Source of the DNA: Lachnospiraceae bacterium UBA7205 | GTDB taxonomy: Bacteria; Bacillota; Clostridia; Lachnospirales; Lachnospiraceae | Assembly (NCBI GenBank): GCA_002490665.1 | Contig: DKUL01000020.1 | Location: 1 to 57,565, forward strand | Direction: 5' to 3' | DNA length: 57,565 bases | Part shown: piece after piece, positions 31,583-39,086 of the stretch | Numbering within the stretch: the first letter of the stretch is position 1 | Layout of the letters: each line of letters opens with the position of its first letter | Program-made: the position numbers and the translations under genes | Notes under the pieces: model-generated | The model's database searches: none | Told to the model about the DNA's origin: nothing | The model's input: the letters and a program-made list of their open reading frames with translations, nothing else

Positions 31583-33037
31583 TTATTCTTCGACACTGTA
31601 ATTTGGTGCCTCTTTTGTAATATGAATATCATGTGGATGACTCTCCCTGAGTGCGGCAGCAGAAATTTTAACAAACTTGCCCTTACTTTTCAGCTCCTCT
31701 ATCGTCTGTGTACCACAATATCCCATACCAGAGCGGAGTCCGCCCATAAGCTGGAATACGGTATCTTCCACATTTCCCTTGTAAGCAACCCGTCCCTCGA
31801 CGCCCTCGGGAACAAGCTTCTTGGCATCTGTCTGGAAATAGCGGTCCTTGCTGCCATTCTCCATGGCGGCAATGGAACCCATGCCCCTGTATACTTTATA
31901 TTTTCTTCCCTGGAACAGCTCAAACGTTCCAGGACTCTCCTCGCAGCCTGCAAAAATACTGCCCATCATGCAGACATTCCCGCCTGCCGCGATTGCCTTT
32001 GTCATGTCGCCGGAGTACTTGATGCCGCCATCGGCTATAATCGGAATACCATACTCCTTCGCCACAGCGTAGGAATCCATAATCGCCGTAATCTGCGGGA
32101 CGCCAATGCCCGCAACAATTCGCGTCGTACAGATGGAGCCAGGTCCAATCCCCACCTTAACCGCATCCGCGCCTGCCTCGATGAGCGCCCTTGTGCCGTC
32201 GCCGGTCGCAACATTTCCCGCAATGACCTGCAAATCAGGGTAGCTCTCCTTAATCATCTTGAGACAGCGCAGCACGTTCTCCGAATGTCCATGTGCACTG
32301 TCAAGCACGATGACGTCCACCTTCGCCGCCACAAGCGCCGCCACACGGTCAAGCACGTTGGCAGTAATCCCGACACCGGCGCCGCAAAGCAGCCTGCCCT
32401 GCTCATCCTTTGCCGCAAGCGGGTACTTGATTGTCTTCTCAATATCCTTGATTGTGATAAGTCCCTTGAGATTGTAGTCGTCATCGACAATCGGAAGCTT
32501 TTCCTTCCTTGCATCTGCAAGCACTTTCTTTGCCTCCTCGAGCGTGATGCCCTCCTTCGCTGTTATGAGCCCCTCCGAAGTCATGGACTCTTTTATTTTC
32601 TTTGTGTAATCTGTCTCGAATTTTAAATCACGATTTGTAATAATGCCGACTAACTTTCTTCCCTCGGTAATTGGAACACCTGAAATCCGGAACTTCGCCA
32701 TCAGGGAATCCGCGTCAGCGAGTGTGTGGTTGGGAGTAAGTGAAAAAGGATCTGTGATTACGCCGTTCTCAGAACGCTTTACCTTGTCTACCTCTTCTGC
32801 CTGTGCCTCGATAGACATATTTTTGTGGATGATTCCGATACCACCCTGCCTTGCCATGGCAATCGCCATTCTGTGTTCTGTAACAGTGTCCATTCCCGCA
32901 CTCATCATGGGAATGTTCAGCTTGATTTTCTTGGTCAACCATGTTGTCAGGTCAACCTGATTTGGAATTACCTGTGAATAGCTTGGAACTAAGAGCACAT
33001 CGTCAAAAGTAATGCCTTCGCCAATTATCTGACCCAT
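31583..33037 (-). CDS. guaB: IMP dehydrogenase
   Basis: A 484-aa enzyme converting IMP to XMP with NAD+, the first step toward guanine nucleotides. The barrel includes FDDVLLVPSYS at the start, two CBS domains (about residues 95-205) that sense purine nucleotides, the loop GPGSICTTR with the catalytic cysteine near residue 303, IIADGGIKYSGDMTKAIAAG, and the flap arginine-tyrosine region KVYRGMGS. Full length. AGGAGG precedes the ATG. A near-perfect promoter and a leader hairpin lie upstream. Confidence 0.97.
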   Translation of the reverse strand: MGQIIGEGITFDDVLLVPSYSQVIPNQVDLTTWLTKKIKLNIPMMSAGMDTVTEHRMAIAMARQGGIGIIHKNMSIEAQAEEVDKVKRSENGVITDPFSLTPNHTLADADSLMAKFRISGVPITEGRKLVGIITNRDLKFETDYTKKIKESMTSEGLITAKEGITLEEAKKVLADARKEKLPIVDDDYNLKGLITIKDIEKTIKYPLAAKDEQGRLLCGAGVGITANVLDRVAALVAAKVDVIVLDSAHGHSENVLRCLKMIKESYPDLQVIAGNVATGDGTRALIEAGADAVKVGIGPGSICTTRIVAGIGVPQITAIMDSYAVAKEYGIPIIADGGIKYSGDMTKAIAAGGNVCMMGSIFAGCEESPGTFELFQGRKYKVYRGMGSIAAMENGSKDRYFQTDAKKLVPEGVEGRVAYKGNVEDTVFQLMGGLRSGMGYCGTQTIEELKSKGKFVKISAAALRESHPHDIHITKEAPNYSVEE

Positions 33038-33066
33038 CTTTCTTCCTCCTGTAATTTAATATGAAA

Positions 33067-33092
33067 CTTCATCTTGTTTCCACAAAATGAAG
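33067..33092 (-). promoter_or_regulatory. hairpin in the guaB leader
   Basis: An 11-bp stem (33067-33077 with 33082-33092, one G-T pair) and a GGAA tetraloop on the minus strand, between the promoter and the ribosome site. No T-run follows, and no purine-riboswitch core is seen. Confidence 0.5.
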
Positions 33093-33119
33093 CCGGTTAA
33101 AAGTGAAAATATTTTTAAA

Positions 33120-33148
33120 ATTATACTAAAGCAGACACTGCTTGTCAA
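33120..33148 (-). promoter_or_regulatory. consensus promoter of guaB
   Basis: Perfect TTGACA (33143-33148) and TATAAT (33120-33125) with a 17-bp spacer on the minus strand. Confidence 0.9.
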
Positions 33149-33152
33149 GCAC

Positions 33153-33653
33153 TTAATCCATATAAACTTTTCTCGGTGCAATTCCTTTTATGGTCTTTGC
33201 AAAATCCTCTGTCAGATTCATCAGAAACTTTTTATTTCCCTCATAAAATACCCAGTAAAGCTTCTGCTCCGGCAGGTCATGCCCTGCGCTCAAATCCATG
33301 ACCTTTGTCTCGCGCCTTCTATAAGAATCCAGCTGGTGTGACTTTTCAGGGGCCATAATCTCAATCTTGCCCACATCGATTGTAGTGACTTTCTTTCTTC
33401 TGGTCTTTGCCATAATCTTGTCCACTGAGATTTCCTTGTCCAGATACAGGTACTCGTACTCGATATCCGTCCACTGAAAAACAAAATAATCAAGCACACC
33501 GAGGACAATCACCGCGACAAACAGATAAATATTCCCTGTCAGAAGCGTCAAAAAACCAAGCAGCACCGTAAACACGATACTCACAACCCGGAGCATCGCC
33601 TCCTTTAGTCCCTTTTCCCTTTTTACCAGTAGTTCCTTGTAGCTTTCATTCAT
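33153..33653 (-). CDS. small membrane protein, DUF6106-like
   Basis: A 166-aa protein with two hydrophobic helices near residues 22-60 (LRVVSIVFTVLLGFLTLL and YLFVAVIVLGVLDYFVF), followed by a cytosolic beta-rich domain (IEYEYLYLDKEISVDKIMAKTRRKK). It resembles small membrane proteins annotated as DUF6106 in Lachnospiraceae; function unknown. GGAAGGG precedes the ATG, and TTGAAT-17-TATCAT lies upstream. The guaB -35 is only 5 nt past its stop codon, so guaB is transcribed separately or by read-through. Confidence 0.75.
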   Translation of the reverse strand: MNESYKELLVKREKGLKEAMLRVVSIVFTVLLGFLTLLTGNIYLFVAVIVLGVLDYFVFQWTDIEYEYLYLDKEISVDKIMAKTRRKKVTTIDVGKIEIMAPEKSHQLDSYRRRETKVMDLSAGHDLPEQKLYWVFYEGNKKFLMNLTEDFAKTIKGIAPRKVYMD

Positions 33654-33694
33654 GTTGTAATCCCTTCCTTAATTAATTTTTCCGTATATTTTAA

Positions 33695-33723
33695 ATGATA
33701 CCTTATATAATAGAACAATTCAA
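33695..33723 (-). promoter_or_regulatory. promoter of the DUF6106-like gene
   Basis: TTGAAT (33718-33723), 17 bp, TATCAT (33695-33700) on the minus strand. Confidence 0.55.
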
Positions 33724-33763
33724 CGCAATATTCAAGCTTTAGAAAAAATTTATACGATGTTGA

Positions 33764-33792
33764 TTGACTAAGGCTGTCTTTCCATATATCAT
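33764..33792 (+). promoter_or_regulatory. promoter of the plus-strand membrane protein
   Basis: TTGACT (33764-33769), 17 bp, TATCAT (33787-33792), 60 nt before the start codon at 33852. Confidence 0.6.
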
Positions 33793-33851
33793 ATTCCTTA
33801 TGGTACAGAAGAGCAGACAACCTGCCAAATCTGACAGACGGAGGAAATGTC

Positions 33852-34559
33852 ATGGAAATATACAACAAAAACCGGGACAACAACCACTCGATGCACGACG
33901 AAATCCGCGAACAGAACGCCAAGCTAAAAGGCGCCCCTTTGAAAGAAAAGCTCAGTTATTTTCAGGAATACTACCTTAAGACAACACTTGTGGTCATTGC
34001 CATTGTAATCTTTATCGCATACATTGCGCACAGCATGCTGACTGCCCCCTCGGACACGGCATTTGCCGCATATTTCTTCAACGATACCGGCGACTCGTCC
34101 AACACCGGACTGATTGACGGTTTTGTGGAATACCTTCAGATTGACACCAGCGAACACGAGGCATATATTGATGCGACCATGAACTATGCGCCTGACAGCG
34201 GCGACATCAACACCTACATGACGCTGGAAAAGACAATGGCAGTCATCTCGACAAGCGAGCTTGATGTCGTCGTCGGGGATGCTGAAACAGCCGATTACTT
34301 TGCAAGGTGCGAATGCCTGCACGATATCACGACCGTTCTTCCCGATGACCTGCTCACAAAGTTTGAGGACAGGCTTTATTATGCGGAGGTGGGCGAAGCC
34401 AGGGAGCTGCTTCCTGTGGGCATTTATGTCACGGATTCGCCAAAGCTGAATGAATATTACTATTATGTTGACAAGGAACCCATCCTGGGATTCATCATCA
34501 ACTCGAACAGCATGGACAATGCCATCGCATTCCTGCGGTATATCTATATGGAAAACTAA
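33852..34559 (+). CDS. single-pass membrane protein of unknown function
   Basis: A 235-aa protein with a charged cytosolic N-terminus (about 40 residues), one membrane helix (TTLVVIAIVIFIAYIAHSML, near 44-63) and an acidic extracellular domain of about 170 residues. The outer part has aromatic clusters such as KLNEYYYYVDKEPILGFI. GGAGG precedes the ATG by 7 nt, and a strong terminator follows. No recognised domain; an extracytoplasmic binding or anchoring role is possible but not shown. Confidence 0.75.
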   Translation: MEIYNKNRDNNHSMHDEIREQNAKLKGAPLKEKLSYFQEYYLKTTLVVIAIVIFIAYIAHSMLTAPSDTAFAAYFFNDTGDSSNTGLIDGFVEYLQIDTSEHEAYIDATMNYAPDSGDINTYMTLEKTMAVISTSELDVVVGDAETADYFARCECLHDITTVLPDDLLTKFEDRLYYAEVGEARELLPVGIYVTDSPKLNEYYYYVDKEPILGFIINSNSMDNAIAFLRYIYMEN

Positions 34560-34572
34560 AAACGCTGAAATC

Positions 34573-34616
34573 AAAAAGGACTGTTACACGAAATCCTCCC
34601 TGTAACAGTCCTTTTT
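34573..34616. terminator. bidirectional terminator
   Basis: A 16-bp perfect stem (34573-34588 with 34601-34616) with A/T tails, between the plus-strand membrane protein and the minus-strand 73-aa ORF. Confidence 0.9.
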
Positions 34617-34623
34617 GTATGTT

Positions 34624-34845
34624 TTAACCCCTGTCCGAGGCGCCCGCACTGATATCCGTGTACATGTCAAGCAGTCCCACTGTCTCTGTGGCAGGACGCC
34701 CATAGCTGTTGCAGCACTTGTGCGACACGGTTTTGGCATCCTCCGCCTTGTCGTCAAAAATCACGCTCATGCGCGCCGCACCATGCTCCAGTTCACTGTC
34801 CAGATGCCTTAACACTTCATCTATCATCCGGTTATCATTATCCAT
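34624..34845 (-). CDS. small protein of unknown function downstream of feoAB
   Basis: A 73-aa soluble acidic protein with a paired-cysteine motif (HKCCNSYG). GGGGGA six nt before the ATG and the nearby terminator support expression. Its leader shares the repeated AAGAATGG sequence with the GT2 and porG genes. It starts 33 nt after the feoAB stop and so could be in the iron-uptake operon. The cysteines could bind iron, but that is inference. Confidence 0.65.
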   Translation of the reverse strand: MDNDNRMIDEVLRHLDSELEHGAARMSVIFDDKAEDAKTVSHKCCNSYGRPATETVGLLDMYTDISAGASDRG

Positions 34846-34877
34846 AAAAATCCCCCATTCTTACCAAAGCTTGCAAA
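34846..34877 (-). repeat. shared ribosome-binding leader, copy 3
   Basis: On the minus strand TTTGCAAGCTTTGGTAAGAA then TGGGGGATTTTT precedes the ATG. It matches copy 1 over about 25 nt with a few changes. Confidence 0.6.
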
Positions 34878-34878
34878 T

Positions 34879-37236
34879 TTACATCCCGGCCGCCATTCCT
34901 ATCAGGCGGAACACAAATGCACAGACCCACGCTATCGCACACTGTCCGCCCGCCATGACTGCCGCTGACTTTGCTCCCAGCTCCCTTTTCACGGAGGCTA
35001 TCGCCGCCACGCACGGCGTGTAGAGCAGGCAGAAGACAAGCAGGCTTCCCGCGGTCAGCGGCGTTATCGCCGCAAGCAGGTTCGCCGTGTCGCCAAACAA
35101 AACAGACAGCGTGGACACGACGCTTTCCTTCGCCATAAACCCTGTTATCAGCGCTGTCGAGATACGCCAGTCGCCAAAGCCCAGCGGACGGAATACCGGC
35201 GCAATCACGCCCGCAGCCATTGCCAGGATACTGTCCTTTGAGTCCGTCACCACATTCAGCCGAATGTCAAACGTCTGTAAAAACCATATCACGATTGTCG
35301 CGATAAAGATGACCGTAAATGCCCTCTGGAGAAAATCCTTTGCCTTTTCCCACAAAAGCTGCGCGACATTTTTTGCCCCCGGCATACGGTAGTTGGGCAA
35401 CTCCATGACAAACGGCACTGCCTCTCCCTTAAAGCGGAGACGGCGCATGATAATCGCGGTGATGATTCCCACAAATATGCTGGCAAAATACAGCCCCACC
35501 ATGACGAGAGCGCCATTTCCGGGGAAAAAGGCGGATGTAAAAAACGCGTAGATTGGCAGCTTCGCCGAGCAGCTCATAAAGGGCGTCAGCAGAATGGTCA
35601 GCTTCCTGTCCCGCTCGGATGGCAGCGTCCTGCTTGCCATGACGCCGGGAACCGTACAGCCAAAGCCAATCAGCATGGGCACGATGCTTCTTCCTGACAG
35701 TCCGATTTTCCTTAAAAGCTTATCCATGACAAACGCAACCCTCGCCATATACCCGCTGTCCTCAAGCATGGACAGGAAGAAAAACAGCGTCACGATGGTC
35801 GGCAGGAAGCTTAGCACGCTTCCCACACCGTTAAAAATTCCGTCTATGATAAGCGATTGCAGCACCTCGTTGACCCTGACTGACTCCATGGCTGCCGAAG
35901 CGGCATCCGTCAGGCAGCCTATCGCTGTCTCCAGAAGCCCGGAAAGCCATGCGCCGATTACGTTGAACGTCAGCCAGAACACTGCCGCCATAATGACGAC
36001 AAACGCCGGAATGGCAGTGTATTTTCCGGTAAGAACCCTGTCTATGGCTGTACTCCTTGCATGCTCCCTGCTTTCCCGCGGCTTGACCACCGTCTCCCTG
36101 CATATTTTCCGGATAAAGGAAAATCGCATGTCGGCAATCGCTGCCGCCCTGTCCAGCCCGCGTTCCTTTTCCATCTGGCAGATAATGTGCTCCAGGGTCT
36201 CCTGCTCGTTGGTGTCCAGGTTCAGCCGTTCCAGCACGCGGCCGTCCCCCTCGGCAAGCTTGGCGGCAGCAAACCGAACCGGAATGCCTGCCTTTGCCGC
36301 ATGGTCGTCAATCAGGTGCATGATGCCGTGAAGGCAGCGGTGGACTGCCCCGCCGTGGTCATCCGCGTCACAGAAGTCCTGCCGTCCGGGTTTTTCCTGA
36401 TACTTTGCGACATGCAGCGCATGGTCAATCAGCTCGCCGATTCCTTCATTCTTTGCCGCCGATATCGGCACGACAGGGATTCCCAGCAGCTCCTCAAGCT
36501 CGTTTACCCTGACGGAACCGCCATTTTCCCTGACCTCATCCATCATGTTGAGCGCAAGCACCATCGGAATGTCCAGCTCCAGAAGCTGCATCGTAAGGTA
36601 CAGGTTCCGCTCTATGTTTGTCGCGTCAACGATGTTGATGATGCCTTTCGGATGCTCGTTCATAATAAACTGCCTTGTGACAATCTCCTCGTTTGTATAG
36701 GGGGAGAGGGAATAAATCCCCGGCAAATCCGTCACCAGCGTATTTGCCTTTCCCCGGATGCTTCCGTCCTTTCTGTCAACGGTCACGCCCGGAAAGTTTC
36801 CCACATGCTGGTTGGAGCCTGTCAGCTGGTTAAACAGCGTTGTCTTGCCGCAGTTCTGATTGCCCGCCAGCGCAAATGTCAGCATCTCGCTCTCCGGAAG
36901 CGGATTCTCGTCCGCCTTTACATGGTACTTTCCGCCCTCGCCAAGCCCCGGATGGTGGGTTTTGTGTTTCGCGTTGGGCTGCAAACCAGCTTTTCCCACC
37001 AGATTTGCATCGCGCACGTCCTCGATTTCTATCTGTCCTGCATCTGCAAGGCGCAGCGTCAGCTCGTAGCCGTGTATCCGAAGCTCCACCGGGTCGCCCA
37101 TGGGCGCGTACTTTACCATGGCAACCTCCGCCCCCGGTATCACACCCATATCCAGAAAATGCTGCCGCAGCGCACCTTCGCCACCTACCGAAGTGACCGT
37201 CGCTTCCTTTCCTATCGGCAATTCCTTCAGTGTCAT
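34879..37236 (-). CDS. feoB: fused FeoA-FeoB ferrous iron transporter
   Basis: A 785-aa membrane Fe(II) importer. Residues 1-75 form a FeoA SH3-like domain (RQHFLDMGVIPGAEVAMVKY), normally a separate protein. After a His/Gly-rich linker, the FeoB G domain begins: GNQNCGKTTLFNQLTG near 125-140, switch FPGVTVD, G3 DLPGIYSL, G4 NMMD and G5 SAAKNEG. A GDI helical region and two Gate repeats with about eight membrane helices follow (IVPMLIGFGCTVPGVMASRTL, YTPCVAAIASVKREL). The Gate cysteines are conserved. AAGGAG precedes the ATG. A TATAAG promoter overlaps the preceding gene's terminator. Iron (Fur-type) control is expected, but no operator is evident. Confidence 0.94.
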   Translation of the reverse strand: MTLKELPIGKEATVTSVGGEGALRQHFLDMGVIPGAEVAMVKYAPMGDPVELRIHGYELTLRLADAGQIEIEDVRDANLVGKAGLQPNAKHKTHHPGLGEGGKYHVKADENPLPESEMLTFALAGNQNCGKTTLFNQLTGSNQHVGNFPGVTVDRKDGSIRGKANTLVTDLPGIYSLSPYTNEEIVTRQFIMNEHPKGIINIVDATNIERNLYLTMQLLELDIPMVLALNMMDEVRENGGSVRVNELEELLGIPVVPISAAKNEGIGELIDHALHVAKYQEKPGRQDFCDADDHGGAVHRCLHGIMHLIDDHAAKAGIPVRFAAAKLAEGDGRVLERLNLDTNEQETLEHIICQMEKERGLDRAAAIADMRFSFIRKICRETVVKPRESREHARSTAIDRVLTGKYTAIPAFVVIMAAVFWLTFNVIGAWLSGLLETAIGCLTDAASAAMESVRVNEVLQSLIIDGIFNGVGSVLSFLPTIVTLFFFLSMLEDSGYMARVAFVMDKLLRKIGLSGRSIVPMLIGFGCTVPGVMASRTLPSERDRKLTILLTPFMSCSAKLPIYAFFTSAFFPGNGALVMVGLYFASIFVGIITAIIMRRLRFKGEAVPFVMELPNYRMPGAKNVAQLLWEKAKDFLQRAFTVIFIATIVIWFLQTFDIRLNVVTDSKDSILAMAAGVIAPVFRPLGFGDWRISTALITGFMAKESVVSTLSVLFGDTANLLAAITPLTAGSLLVFCLLYTPCVAAIASVKRELGAKSAAVMAGGQCAIAWVCAFVFRLIGMAAGM

Positions 37237-37265
37237 GATGTCATCTCCTTTGTTCCAGAATCGTA

Positions 37266-37294
37266 CTTATACCGCAAAAATTGAAAGGGTGCAA
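37266..37294 (-). promoter_or_regulatory. possible promoter of feoAB inside a terminator
   Basis: Minus-strand TTGCAC (37289-37294), 17 bp, TATAAG (37266-37271). The -35 and spacer lie within the terminator hairpin at 37281-37311. Confidence 0.45.
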
Positions 37295-37311
37295 AACACA
37301 CACCCTTTCAA
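37281..37311 (-). terminator. terminator between the 55-aa ORF and feoAB
   Basis: TTGAAAGGGTG (37281-37291) pairs with CACCCTTTCAA (37301-37311). TTTTTGCGG follows on the minus strand. It begins 6 nt after the small gene's stop. Confidence 0.85.
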
Positions 37312-37316
37312 CGCTG

Positions 37317-37484
37317 CTATTTTATATCCAGTTCACTTGTGACAATGCCAAAAGATTCCAGCTTTGCTTTTACTAAAGTTAACTGGTAGTCAAGCTCCTT
37401 CTCAGTATTCTCAGCTGTTTTTATGCGCTGTAAATTTGCGTACGTGTCAATCAGATTATTTATCATTTCCTTGTCACTTGGCAT
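37317..37484 (-). CDS. small helical protein of unknown function
   Basis: A 55-aa, mainly helical protein (INNLIDTYANLQRIKTAEN, LDYQLTLVKAKLESFG), probably dimeric or coiled-coil. The frame is open from 37535, but AGTAGGTGAG before the ATG at 37484 sets the start. It has its own consensus-like promoter and terminator, so it is a stand-alone gene. No family recognised. Confidence 0.65.
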   Translation of the reverse strand: MPSDKEMINNLIDTYANLQRIKTAENTEKELDYQLTLVKAKLESFGIVTSELDIK

Positions 37485-37533
37485 ACACTCACCTACTTTC
37501 TGCCTGTTATACTGAATACGTATCTTCGCTTCC

Positions 37534-37562
37534 ATTATAACAAACGAACCATCGCATGTAAA
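37534..37562 (-). promoter_or_regulatory. promoter of the 55-aa gene
   Basis: TTTACA (37557-37562), 17 bp, perfect TATAAT (37534-37539), starting right before the gltD stop. Confidence 0.75.
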
Positions 37563-37565
37563 GCG

Positions 37566-39059
37566 TTACTGCACGTACATGTTGGAATATCCCATCAGGC
37601 TTTCGTCGACTTCGCGCGCGCACTCGCGCCCCTGGCGGATTGCCTTGACGACAAGGGACTGCCCGGTGTGCATGTCTCCCGCGACAAAGATGTTGTCGGC
37701 GCTTGTCTTAAAGCTGCCCGGCGCTGTCTTTACGTTGGTACGCGCATCCAGCGCAAGCTTAAAGGCATCCGTGACATACTTCTGGCTGCCAAGGAAACCG
37801 GCTGCAATCAGGACAAGCTGTGCCTCGAGGGTCTGCTCGCTGCCCGCGACTTCCTTCATGACCATCCTGCCGCTTTCCTGATCCTTTTCCCATGTGAGCT
37901 TCACAATCCTGACACCGCAGAGATTTCCGTTTTTGTCTTTGAGAAACTCCTTGACCGTTGACTCGTAAATGCGCGGGTCATGCCCAAATACCGCAATTGC
38001 CTCTTCCTGACCGTAATCTGTCTTGCAGACCTTTGGCCACTCCGGCCATGGGTTGTTGTCCGCCCTTGTATCGGGCGCCTTTGGCATCATCTCGATCTGC
38101 GTGACTGATTTCGCGCCAAGCCTGATGGACGTTCCCACACAGTCATTTCCCGTATCACCGCCGCCGATAATCACCACATGTTTTCCCTTTGCGGATACAT
38201 ACGCATTGTCCGCCAGCTCCGAGTCGAGCAGGCTCTTTGTCACGCCCTTTAGGAAGTCCACCGCAAAGTAAATTCCCTTGGCATCCCTTCCGGGTGCATT
38301 GATGTCCCGCGGATTGGAAGCGCCGCAGGCAAACACAACCCGGTCAAATCCCTCGACCAGTTTTTTGGACTTGGCATCCTTCCCGATGTCGGTGTTTGTG
38401 ACAAACCGGACACCCTCCTCCTCCATCACCTTGATTTTGCGGTCAATAATGTGTTTTTCCAGCTTCATGTTGGGAATCCCGTACATCAGAAGCCCGCCGA
38501 GCCTGTCGCTGCGCTCAAATACCGTGACATTGTGCCCCCTTTTGTTGAGCTGGTCTGCCACGGCAAGGCCGGCAGGCCCGCTTCCGACAACCGCCACGGT
38601 CTTGTTGGTGCGCACCTTGGGCGGTTTGGCTGCCGCAAGCCCTGTCCTGTAGGCATTCTCAATAATCGCGTACTCGTTTTCCTTTGTCGCCACGGCATCG
38701 CCGTTCAGCCCGCAGGTGCAGGCATTCTCACAGAGTGCGGGGCATACCCTTGCTGTAAATTCCGGAAAATTGTTCGTCTTTTTCAGCCGGTTGTACGCGC
38801 GCTCCCAGTTTCCTGTATAGACCAGGTCGTTCCACTCCGGCACCAGATTGTGCAGCGGACAGCCCGATGTCATGCCCGCAATCGTCACCCCCGCCTGGCA
38901 GAACGGCACGCCGCACTCCATGCACCGCGCCCCCTGCTTCTGCTGTTCTTCCATGGGGAGATGTTCGTGGAACTCATTAAAATGTTTGATTCTCTCCTTT
39001 GGCGCTTCTGCCGCGGAAGTTTTTCTGTCATAATCCAAAAATCCTGTTGGCTTTCCCAT
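37566..39059 (-). CDS. gltD: glutamate synthase small subunit
   Basis: A 497-aa FAD/4Fe-4S subunit that feeds NAD(P)H electrons to the large subunit. The N-terminus has cysteine clusters (CMECGVPFCQAG, CPLHNLVPEW, CPALCENACTCG). The FAD site is VAVVGSGPAGLAVADQL and the NADP site is VVIIGGGDTGNDCVGTSIRLGA. C-terminal FVAGDMHTGQSLVVKAI closes the FAD fold. GAGG nine nt upstream supports the start. It lies 27 nt after gltB and is co-transcribed with it. Confidence 0.95.
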   Translation of the reverse strand: MGKPTGFLDYDRKTSAAEAPKERIKHFNEFHEHLPMEEQQKQGARCMECGVPFCQAGVTIAGMTSGCPLHNLVPEWNDLVYTGNWERAYNRLKKTNNFPEFTARVCPALCENACTCGLNGDAVATKENEYAIIENAYRTGLAAAKPPKVRTNKTVAVVGSGPAGLAVADQLNKRGHNVTVFERSDRLGGLLMYGIPNMKLEKHIIDRKIKVMEEEGVRFVTNTDIGKDAKSKKLVEGFDRVVFACGASNPRDINAPGRDAKGIYFAVDFLKGVTKSLLDSELADNAYVSAKGKHVVIIGGGDTGNDCVGTSIRLGAKSVTQIEMMPKAPDTRADNNPWPEWPKVCKTDYGQEEAIAVFGHDPRIYESTVKEFLKDKNGNLCGVRIVKLTWEKDQESGRMVMKEVAGSEQTLEAQLVLIAAGFLGSQKYVTDAFKLALDARTNVKTAPGSFKTSADNIFVAGDMHTGQSLVVKAIRQGRECAREVDESLMGYSNMYVQ

Positions 39060-39086
39060 CTTCTATAACCTCGTTCCTTTCTCACA

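Noticed and set aside
31622..32626. 334-codon plus-strand frame opposite guaB
   Set aside because: Antisense to a certain gene; no promoter or ribosome site.
36061..37284. 407-codon plus-strand frame opposite feoAB
   Set aside because: Shadow of the well-supported transporter; no ribosome site and no recognisable protein content.
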